Shown: positions 56,166 to 64,000 of the stretch, piece after piece | Position numbering within the stretch: the stretch's first letter is position 1 | Layout of the letters: every line of letters begins with the position of its first letter | Assembly: GCA_964036045.1 (NCBI GenBank) | Contig: OZ038382.1 | Coordinates: 3,821,789-3,885,788, forward strand | Length of the DNA: 64,000 nucleotides | DNA from: Eutreptiella sp. 'Long Island Sound 2002' | Lineage: Eukaryota > Euglenozoa > Euglenophyceae > Eutreptiales > Eutreptiaceae | Direction of reading: 5' to 3' | Program-made: the position numbers and the translations under genes | The notes under the pieces: generated by a model | The model's input: the letters and a program-made list of their open reading frames with translations, nothing else | Database searches by the model: none | What the model was told of the DNA's origin: nothing

Positions 56166-57395
56166 CTGAGGAGCGCACATGGGGACGGTGCGGCGGGGCT
56201 TGGGACACATCCCTCGGTACACAACCTGCGTCCGCCCGCACCAGGCCCCTAAAACCCAAACTGCCGCCCAGCCACACCGCTTCTGCCAGGCCCCAGCCCT
56301 GAGGATGTCACCATGAGGTCCCGCTCGTTCCGTCCATCCGTCCATCTCCCATTCCACTCTCTTTTGATGCTGGGTCTTTCATGCGGTCCGCCAGGGCCCA
56401 GGAGGTCTAACGGACTGCGTTTGAATCTGTCCTCCTGCAGTGCACTGTCCCCGTGGCACAGGGACGGGGGCAATTGCTTTGTTCAAAGGGACCGACAATG
56501 GCCCCATGCGATTTCAGAGGGCACAAGTGCAGTCCCCAATGTGCACTGTGCCATTCCTAGGGGTGCCGCAACAGTCCCCAGCGGAGCCCCCCCCCCCCCC
56601 CGCCCCCCCCTCGGTAAACGGCCGCCCAGTCAGAGGTGGCATACTGCCCAACACGTGCTCTGCGCCCGGGAGTCTGTTCTATCTGAACAGCGGCGTCCCC
56701 GATGGACATCTGTCCTGTCGTCATGAAGAGCCCAACATCGCAACTTGCGGGCCTCCCATTGGGCCTTTGTGCGTCCCTCTGCCTCGTCAGTGTGTCCACA
56801 TGCCCACGTTTCCGGGTCCAGATTGCAAATCAGGCCCTCCTGATCGTTACCCATAACACCCGATTCCCGCCGGCCAGACCAGGACGTTCCCTAACTCCAA
56901 AAAAAAAAAATGACATGGGGTGTTACACCCAAAACCCCAAAACGGTTGTTCCCAGCTGGGAGTGGCTACCTCACCCCATGCCTTCTCAGGGGCCTAAAAG
57001 AGGGCGGAAATGCTGCGTAACCCCTGCATTATCGGGGGTCCCCGAACAAGGGTTCAAGAAAGGCCCTCACCGGGCCAGTGGAAAGAAGCCCCTCACGGGG
57101 GTTCAGGGTAACCCTACAACCAACGTTCCTTCAGAGAGGAAAAAAAAAGAGGGTCTTAGAGAACGTCCTGGGCCAAACCAAAGCTGATGTTGCTAGCGTT
57201 TTTGAGTGTCCATCCTCCTGTGATTTCGTCGCGGTTTGTGGGCGCCCGGTATCCCTGTGACCGGTATGACAAGACATTGGCCGTCGTACGCCGGAGTCCC
57301 CCGCCAGAGTCCCAATGGCCGCCCACCACTGTCGCACCACCTCCTCCGGATCCGCATCCCACAGCCCCTGCCCCCGCACAACTTGGGCCGCATAC

Positions 57396-57506
57396 GTTCC
57401 GTGGGCTGTTCACTGGACTCCAGCACTTGGGCAAGGGCGGCCGTCGACAGACCGTTGTCATGGGCCACGCGGTGCACGACCCTCAGGCTACGGAACGGGC
57501 GGTCTT
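57396..57506 (-). CDS. Exon, 111 nt, phase 1-1, triplicated family
   Basis: Same as 56043-56165 with a 12-nt in-frame deletion that removes the nearer donor but keeps gtatgc. Encodes LRVVHRVAHDNGLS. Confidence 0.62.
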
Positions 57507-57865
57507 CTGAGGAGCGCACATGGGGCCGGTGCGGCGGGGCTTGGGACACATCCCTCGGTACACAACCTGCGTCCGCCCGCACCAGGCCGCGACGCTGGGC
57601 CGCATCCTGCACAGCCCCCCACACACACTGTACTGCGCCCGCGCTTGCCCAATCGCTGTCGGGGCTCAGAGCCCCCGGCTTGGTCTGCGGGGCAGTGGTT
57701 GTGTCCAGGGTCCGAAGCCCCTGTTCGACAGGGCGTCCCACAGTACGACGGATGTCTGATGTACATCTGTTCTATCGTCACACGGGGCCAACATGGCAAC
57801 GTCTTCCGCTCAGCAGAAACCACTTTTCAAAGGCACAGTACAGTCTGCCCAGAGTAGGCGGCCAC

Positions 57866-57966
57866 CAAAGCGGTGCACACTCGGCACAGGGGAAATGAAA
57901 TTGTGTTCGTGCACGGAAAGAATGATAGACAGGTCCGGCAGGTAAACCGACAGTCTAGACGGAGCC
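57866..57966 (-). CDS. Exon, 101 nt, phase 2-1
   Basis: Acceptor 'gccctgttgaacag', donor 'gctttg|gtggcc'. 33 codons, hydrophobic (LSVYLPDLSIILSVHEHNF). Its phase-2 start is exactly what the preceding exon (58084-58168) requires. Confidence 0.55.
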
Positions 57967-58083
57967 CTGTTCAACAGGGCCGTCCAGCACGTCACATGCG
58001 CCCCAGTGCATTCTCTTGTGATGTGGACCTTCGCTCGGACCTCAGCCTTCTCGGGGGGGCCTTGCCAGCCTCTCTGGGATTAC

Positions 58084-58168
58084 CATAGGTCTTCAAGGGC
58101 AGTGTTCATGGGGCCGTGCTGCCCTCGAAAAGACTCAGGGAGTGTGTGTACGACCAGACGTCTTGCCT
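58084..58168 (-). CDS. Exon, 85 nt, phase 1-2
   Basis: Acceptor 'cacacccacccag', donor 'ctatg|gtaatc'. Encodes ARRLVVHTLPESFRGQHG then NTALEDL, fitting the LRVVHRVA-type repeat. Confidence 0.55.
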
Positions 58169-58805
58169 CTGGGTGGGTGTGCGGATTGCGGTTGCTGGCA
58201 CGACCTGACCTTAACTGTGTGTGGGGGGGGGGGGGGTTGGATGGGTGGTCCGGGTACACCATTTGACCAGGTAGCTCTCCAGATACGCCCGTATGGCCAC
58301 ACTGGCGTCCTTGGGCTGGGTGGGTGTGTGGGTGGGTATGCGTGTGGGTGTGGGTGTGGGGGTGTGGGGGTGTGTATTGCACTTGTGAGTACCTTCATTG
58401 CCCTGCAGACCTCCAGGACTCAGTACTTGGTGCCATTGAGAAGTTTTGTTTTGTGCCTTGGGCTCCCTCCTGACGACTGCGTGTGTATGTGTGTGTGTGT
58501 GCGCGCGTGCCTGCGTGCGTGTGTGTTTGTGTGAATTGGACTGTGACCGAGGCTGGGGTGGGGGTAGGGGTTTGCTAAAAGAACTACGCCTGAGCGCCCC
58601 ACGTGGGTCAGCACTCCGGGGACTCTGCAATGCCATTGACTCAGCCGAATCCGCGCCGTTTGGGAAAAACAGACGCCGGAGGACGTCGTGTGGACTGTCA
58701 CCGAAAATTTTCGTATATCGGCCCGTTTTGCAAAGCAGGATACTCAACGGCAAAATCCTGCAGATGCAGGTGCTGTCTGATGAGCACCGAACTCAGCATT
58801 TGTAC

Positions 58806-59102
58806 GACAGATGACCACGATTAAGTCCAACCATTGAGTAAGGCTTGGTAGGCAAGAATCGCCATTTTTGGGAAAGCCTATATGGAGTCGCATATATATA
58901 AAATCGGGGCGGATCTCTATTCCATCCAGTTTGTAGTCAAATTGGTCGACCTCCACGTCGACTTCCTTCTCTGCTTTCGCCACTATAATGCACAACGAGG
59001 TTGGCCCTGCCGGGTCGGCGAGATCACATATTTTCCGTACATGTTGTCGACCATCATGTACACAACAAATACCATTATACTCCCACCGGCGCTGTGCGCA
59101 TC
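58806..59102 (-). CDS. Exon, 297 nt, phase 1-1, unique domain
   Basis: Acceptor 'caacacttgtaccag', donor 'atctgtc|gtacaa'. 99 codons without the repeat at first: CAQRRWEYNGICCVHDGRQH, an AKAEKEVDVEVDQFDYKLDG stretch, then a hydrophobic end LPSLTQWLDLIVVIC. Composition is strongly protein-like. No family is recognised. Confidence 0.65.
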
Positions 59103-59313
59103 CTGGTACAAGTGTTGTGAGCATTCTTCAACGGACAGTTTGTGCATACAAACACAGGGGCGGCATACATAGTGGAGTTGTTTACATCGCATACGTACTG
59201 CCAGAGGTGTCGTAGTCATGAGACCATACTACTTACTTTCGTTGCATCCCGGCACCCGAGCCACAAGAGCGCAGGGTGCGAACGAAATGTCATGCAAAGC
59301 ACATGGAGCGTAC

Positions 59314-59457
59314 CGTGCGGGGCCCCATGTGAAGTGGCCGTGGACACGTCGATCGCCTGCACTACCTTCGACAGGTTCTGCAGCGGCATGTCGAAGTCCG
59401 CAGCAGTGCGATACGCGAGCCTCAAGCTGCCATACAAATGGGCCCCCGACAAGAGAT
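59314..59457 (-). CDS. Exon, 144 nt, phase 1-1
   Basis: Acceptor 'gcgtttgtgttgcag', donor 'cgcacg|gtacgc'. Encodes LYGSLRLAYRTAADFDMP then LQNLSKVVQAIDV, a relative of the triplicated exon. Confidence 0.68.
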
Positions 59458-59639
59458 CTGCAACACAAACGCAACCACGCTGCAGTGAGTGCAGTGCAGT
59501 GCAGCTATGCCCACAAATCAGAGTAGGCGCCCTCTCAGATTGCACTTCTGTCAGAAGAACAAAGCAAACAAAGCCACACAAGAACATCACCTGAGCGAAG
59601 TCAGGCCGCTATGTTCAAATCAAGAATGCCACAGCATGC

Positions 59640-59900
59640 CATGTTGTGCATGCAGCAACGGCAGGAGGCAGCAGCAACGGCGGGAGGCAGCAACAGCACA
59701 TATCATGCACTACTCAGCAATGGCAAGAACAGCAGCAGCAGCAGCCAGCGACAAAGGCAGAAAAGGTTGTGCAGCAGCACCACTAGCAGCAGCAGAAGTT
59801 GTAGCAACAGTGACAGCAGAAGCAATGGCAGCAGCGGCAACAACAGCAACCACTCAGCAGCAGCAGCACGATTGGCAACACCAGCAGTACCAAGATCACG
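59640..59900. repeat. CAG/GCA-rich low-complexity tract
   Basis: Interrupted CAG, GCA and CAA triplets; the plus frame would be Gln/Ala/Ser-rich. Confidence 0.75.
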
Positions 59901-61286
59901 AGATCATGACAACTAAAAAAAATGCAGCAGTGAACAGTTTTCATGCGCAGGCCGCAGGTCTTCGCAAGTGGGCTCCCCGGCAGAATGTATTGTCTGATGC
60001 GTCCTGATGCGCACCTGGAGTCTGGCACATGGGATGTCAGAATACATACTGCCGTTCCAAGCGGTAGCTAGTGTGAAGGGCAGGCGGGTGGAGGGCTGGG
60101 GGGGGGCAGCACTTGGGCAGTGCTGCCAACATGTTCGATCGTCAGCAAAGACGATGTGTATGTCTACATTGTACGGACACCAGATTGGCAAGGCACCTCC
60201 AATGGGGAAGGGGGGGCTTGGAGCCAAAACGGAGCAGGCGCAGGATCTCATCAAAAGACAAAAAGGATGTGGGCCCTCTCATCCGGTCGGTGTGGAAACA
60301 TTCGTTCTGCACAAAACATTGGGCCAACGGTGTCCTGGGAATTCGCTGACTTCCTCGTCGTCCCTCGGGCCTCCCCGCCGAGCTTCCAGCGTCGTATCAG
60401 GAGTTGGGCTATGTCAACTTGAGATGGCAGGTTCCGGGGGGGTGGCTGCGAACCGCGGGCGCACCGTGCGGGCACTGTGGATTACAACTACCACAAATGA
60501 TCACTCATCAGTCACTTTGAGTTCCTCAAAATATGGTATACCTGTTGTAGCGCCCGAAGGGACCCCAAATGGTTGCATTTGGTTCCTTCTTTGGGGCTTT
60601 GACTATTGCAACTTGTTGGTGGCTGTCAGTTAATTGTTCAACATCCTTGGCATTTTCAGGACACCTCCTCCTGGCGTGGCTAGTATGTGATCTTGATGAA
60701 ATCTGGCCCCGGCTGTGAGATACCATATGGCAGGCAGAATTTCGCGTACGGCCATGTGTACAAAAGACCGTATGCACAAAATAGCGAGACCAGATTTAAG
60801 TAGGCAGGCCTACAGGTCTGCCGTGGAAGCATGGGTAATGACGCAACACTCACAAGAGGCCAGAATTGCAGATTCAACACACATGCAAGCGATCAACAAA
60901 CGACAAGAGGAACGTCACGGGCACCATTCCCACAAAAGGCCGCCTCTGTTGCAACGCATGTGCATCGCCACCAATACCAACGGCTGAAAATACAGCGGGA
61001 AGATGGGCACAAAAGAAAACAGTGGCTGTGCATGAGGGGACATATCTTGCACCAATGTGACCACTCATGCACAAGCAGCACCCTCTGAACTGGGTGCGTG
61101 GGCTCTTGGTACACCCCCATTATACGCACCTTGCGCGCACCACCCCCAGCCCCCAGGGCACTGGTCGTACGGCGGAGTCCCCCGCCAGACTTCCGGCGGC
61201 CACCCACCACTGCCCCTGGCCCTCGCACCACCTCCTCCGGATCCGCATCCCACAGCCCCTGCCCTCGCACAACTTGGGCCGCATAC
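59901..61286. other. Intron with uncertain coding scraps
   Basis: A 208-codon plus-strand frame (60,007-60,633) and minus-strand scraps overlap. The best minus one (about 60,300-60,450) reads (V)DIAQLLIRRWKLGGEARG after an AG in phase 1 but lacks a donor. None is secure. Confidence 0.35.
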
Positions 61287-61409
61287 GTTCCGTGGGCTGT
61301 TCACCAGCTCCTGCACCGGACTCCAGCACTTGGGCAAGGGCAGCCGTCGGCAGACCGTTGTCATGGGCCATGCGGTGCACAACCCTCAGGCTACGGAACG
61401 GGCGGTCTT
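61287..61409 (-). CDS. Exon, 123 nt, phase 1-1, triplicated family
   Basis: Same splice sites as 56043-56165. Encodes FRSLRVVHRMAHDNGLP then ALAQVLESG. Flanks are duplicated too (61,170-61,470 resembles 55,975-56,230 and 57,290-57,590). Confidence 0.65.
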
Positions 61410-61570
61410 CTGAGGAGCGCACATGGGGCCAGTGCGGCGGGGCTTGGGACACATCCCTCGGTACCCGAACCCCCACCTTCTCACGATGCCCATCTGAAGG
61501 ACTGAGTCGTCGCACGGCTCACCCACCCGCACACCCATGCAACATGGTCACAGTCACACGAAACACATAC

Positions 61571-61684
61571 CCGTGTTGTCTGTGACGCCCGGGATGTCCA
61601 CCGCCGCAGCGCGCATTGCGGGCGGTGGGTCGGTCTCGATCGGTTGGGCCTTTGGGCTGACAGGCAATTCTGGGTCGGGTACAT
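61571..61684 (-). CDS. Exon, 114 nt, phase 1-1, acidic/proline linker
   Basis: Acceptor 'tgcaccgctgtag', donor 'gacaacacgg|gtatgt'. 38 codons, VPDPELPVSPKAQPIETD then AAAVDIPGVTDNT. Confidence 0.58.
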
Positions 61685-61739
61685 CTACAGCGGTGCATGG
61701 GTGATGGCTCGGGACGCGCTGGAATTCCTGTGATCCACC

Positions 61740-62760
61740 TGTCAGCTGTTGGTAAGGCCTGATGAATCACACTATGAAAATGTGCCCTACTGTTCCAAAG
61801 CATCAGTCTTCACCTCGACCCTCTACTGTCACTCAATATTGCCAATCTATGTTGTCACTGAACGGTACGTCTTTGTGGGGTTACTCTATGCTGTCGCTCT
61901 ATGGTGTCACTCTGTACTGTAACTCTATACTGATATTCCACACTGTTGGGCACTCTATCCTGCCACTCTCTGTTTTTATCCCATAACCCACGCATTCAGC
62001 CTAGGTACCATCATTATTGAGGGTTTGTCATATCTCCGTGGTGGTCAAGCTCAACAACTGGGCTTTCTGTGATTCCATGATTTCCGTGATTTTTGGTTAT
62101 TTCTGTGGCACCCAACCATCCTTCCATGTTGCACAATAACCACATCAAAACCTGCAGCAAGCAATGCAAAGCCAAAAAAAAAACGCATTCTAGCCACAAA
62201 ACATCCTTGTTGGCAACCCTACAGGGAGGAAGGGGGGGGAAGTTTTCCAGGGGATAATTTCAGACGAGGGAATCCTGAAGCTTGCTGTTATTTCCTGGTG
62301 GACTCTGGATGGTTCTTGTTATTTCCTGGTAGGCTCCGGATGGTTCCTATTATTTCCTGGTGGAATCTGGATGGTTCCCGTTATTTTGCTGGTGGGCTTT
62401 GGATGGTTGCTGTTATTTCCTGGTGGGCTCCGGATCCACCTGCATTTGAATTCGTGGTGAAATTGTTGGTCACACACCGCGAAAATTTCGCAGGGGGGGG
62501 GATTTCGCCACTTTTCTTAACGCCGCATTTTCCCCCGCAAAGGTCTCCCCTCCCAAAATCTGCTCCCTCTGTAAGAGAAACTCCCCACAACATCTCCATC
62601 GGGAAAAAATTGTTACAAGACATTGGGGCATTTTTTGTCTGATTTTTGGCCGATTTTTCAATCAAACTGCCAAGGGTAAACGACCTCTCAGTGGCAGCAA
62701 CTGTCACAGGCCACCAAAAGTACGGCATGACAGCTGTAGTTCATATGCCTTCATGGTCCT
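61740..62760. other. No confident gene
   Basis: 61,830-61,980 is a degenerate 'tgtcactctatac' repeat (also at 63,330-63,385). 62,160-62,190 has an A run. 62,283-62,440 is a minisatellite. A minus frame near 62,640-62,710 (AATERSFTLGSLIEKS) follows an acceptor but has no good donor. Confidence 0.4.
62283..62440. repeat. ~33-bp minisatellite, about 5 copies
   Basis: Unit 'gttatttcctggtgg(a/g)ctc(t/c)ggatggttc', period 31-34 bp. Confidence 0.85.
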
Positions 62761-62764
62761 TTTA

Positions 62765-63175
62765 AAAGGCTGCCACATCATCCAAAGATTGAACATTGTG
62801 CCTCTCTATTTTACAATACCGAGACCATTCTTCATTGAGCGTATTTGTGTCCTCCTCTTTTTGATGATGTACAAATCGCATTGCTGGTTTCAAGAATACG
62901 AGGAGCAAACAATCTTGGTGCATCTCCCAAAGAGCATTTGCATCTTTGAAGTTCCGTGGATCCCAATGCCGTAGCTTGGCTTCTCAATGAAGAAGGGCGG
63001 TGTTGTCCTTACACCAATCAATCAGTTGTTGGTTCATATCCTTCATGGCTATGCAGAACTTTGAGGTGAGCTGCACACCCGCCCACCACTGGATAGCCAA
63101 TAATGCATTGACAACACGTGGATGGATTGATTCCAGTGTTACAGCCAAGCCGTTGAGCTTTGTACCCAACGACAC
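62765..63175 (-). pseudogene. Transposon-like frame broken by one TGA
   Basis: A single minus-strand frame reads from 63,175 (LNGLAVTLESIHPRVVNALL; MKDMNQQLIDWCKDNTALLH) to a TGA near 62,985, then on in the same frame (AKLRHWDPRNFKDANALWEM; EEDTNTLNEEWSRYCKIERH) to TAA near 62,765. The composition is clearly protein-like. The family is not recognised. Confidence 0.5.
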
Positions 63176-63179
63176 ACCA

Positions 63180-63330
63180 GTACGTACACTCTGAACTTGG
63201 TGCGTGGGCTCTTAGTACACCCCCATTATACGCACCTTGCGCGCAGCGCGCCTGCGACCCCCCCCCCCAGGGAACTGGTCATACGCCGGAATCCCCCACC
63301 AGACTTCCCGCGGCCGCCCACCACTGCCTA
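63180..63330. repeat. ~150-bp dispersed duplicate of 61,085-61,220
   Basis: 'gcgtgggctctt(g/a)gtacacccccattatacgcaccttgcgcgca' and the following 'cgccgga(g/a)tcccc(c/a)gccagacttcc' are shared. Confidence 0.8.
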
Positions 63331-63508
63331 TCTATACTGCCAATCTATCCTTTCACTTTGTACTGTCACTCTGTACTCCACTGAGGCACACATCAGATGT
63401 CCCACTGAATCCCACTGAATCGAGACCACTGCATGGGTCCCCTTCAAGAACACGCGCTGTGAACTTGAGCTGCTGAGGCAGCCACCATTTGCCCCGCGAG
63501 TGCCACAC

Positions 63509-63607
63509 CTTGGCCGACTGCTTCTTTGATCATCTCAAGCCCAGGCCCTGGGCCTTCCTCGAGATATGCGGCTGCGGATTGTAGTTTGTCGAGGTACCCG
63601 AAATCCT
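63509..63607 (-). CDS. Exon, 99 nt, phase 1-1, most upstream repeat exon seen
   Basis: Strong acceptor 'ctcttgtattgtcag', donor 'ggccaag|gtgtgg'. Encodes DFGYLDKLQSAAAYLEEG then PGLEMIKEAVGQ, a full repeat. Confidence 0.7.
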
Positions 63608-64000
63608 CTGACAATACAAGAGCCAGCAGGCAAACAAATGCATTGCGCATCCACCGCGGGCTGGGTGGGTGGGTGGGTGGGGGCGGGGGCAAATGAGTCG
63701 GAATTAAACAAACGCTGAGAGTCACTTTCCTTCAACAAGTGCTTCAACCCTACACCTGAAACAATAAAGGACCTACGGCCCTGCCTTGAAGGCAAAACAG
63801 ACAAATTGAAAGACAAACAGATTCGTACTCCTGTTCAATCTTACATGACATTCACTGTGTCCACACAATATGAAAAGCAGCACAAAAAGAGACGGTGAAA
63901 AATACCAGACCCCGCGTTAGAATAGAAATACATCGGTTGGGGTGGGGGGGGGGGGGTGCAATTGATTTTTGGGAGGAAGAGGAAGGGTACAAGGCAGTGC
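63608..64000. other. Nothing assigned
   Basis: A (GGGT)n tract near 63,658-63,680, an A-rich stretch and a G13 run near 63,944. The 5' part of the split gene, if any, lies beyond the window. Confidence 0.5.

Larger units (their letters stand above)
17217..63607 (-). other. Very long split gene (or adjacent genes) for a helical-repeat protein
   Basis: More than 40 minus-strand segments are listed below as exons. The case for a gene is internal consistency. Each segment follows a pyrimidine-rich AG and precedes a GT, is open throughout, and nearly all start after codon position 1 and end on it, with lengths of 72 to 756 nt divisible by three. Two exon pairs that leave phase 1 return to it. Many exons share a pattern: an acidic residue, then L-x-x-L, a small-residue A-A, often G/S-C, then G-L-x-L-L. 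This looks like two helices per exon, as in solenoid proteins. I cannot place it in ARM, HEAT, PPR or another named family. Non-repeat exons encode acidic and proline-rich linkers. First exon, start codon and terminal exon are not identified. Several neighbouring genes are possible. Donors are often GTGTGC, a weak type. Confidence 0.55.

Noticed and set aside
60120-60260. Minus-strand VDIHIVFADD, similar to a reverse-transcriptase YADD box
   Set aside because: No other RT blocks (fingers, GxxQGxxxSP region, thumb) occur on either side; a four-residue match is expected by chance.

Overview
The window looks like nuclear DNA of a repeat-rich eukaryote with GT-AG introns. The evidence is long G and C homopolymers, (CA)n tracts, many minisatellites, small transposons with terminal inverted repeats, and short coding islands bounded by good splice sites. 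There are no bacterial operons or ribosome-binding sites. An alga or other protist with a large genome is plausible, but I cannot fix the lineage from sequence alone.

Bases 1-10,160 hold a head-to-tail tandem duplication with a period of about 6,268 bp: the last 3.9 kb of one copy, then one complete copy. Each unit carries an intronless 653-codon gene on the minus strand that I do not recognise (visible once, 4055-6016), perfect 20-30 bp palindromes on both sides of that gene, a tRNA-like Pol III cassette and a ~192-bp tandem repeat. The copies are nearly identical, so the duplication is recent or still being homogenised. Bases 10,160-14,100 are tandem and simple-sequence DNA with no confident gene.

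From about 17.2 kb to 63.6 kb the minus strand contains more than 40 short open segments, each between an AG acceptor and a GT donor. Almost all begin and end in phase 1 and have lengths divisible by three. Where an exon changes phase, its partner restores it (58084-58168 then 57866-57966; 18016-18167 then 17669-17885). Many encode versions of one 30-40 residue, apparently helical repeat (a D-x-L-x-x-L-x-x-A-A stretch, then G-L-x-L-L). Others encode Pro/Ser/Asp/Glu-rich linkers or longer unique stretches. I read this as one very long split gene, or a few adjacent genes, for a solenoid-like repeat protein of unknown function. Both ends lie outside what I can define.

Inside it, a two-exon module (114 nt + 72 nt) has been amplified into a five-copy ~860-bp tandem array (about 49.5-53.2 kb). 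Further copies, some decayed, lie at 41-46 kb. A second exon (123 nt) is triplicated at 56.1, 57.4 and 61.3 kb. The introns host two MITE-like elements with clear target-site duplications (24948-25410 and 28941-29250), each with a minisatellite inside; a 237-bp-arm inverted repeat (44934-45820); and decayed transposon-like reading frames (19.6-20.6, 23.6-24.1, 62.8-63.2 kb).

All exon boundaries are read by eye from splice signals and reading frame. No transcript, homology search or folding was run.
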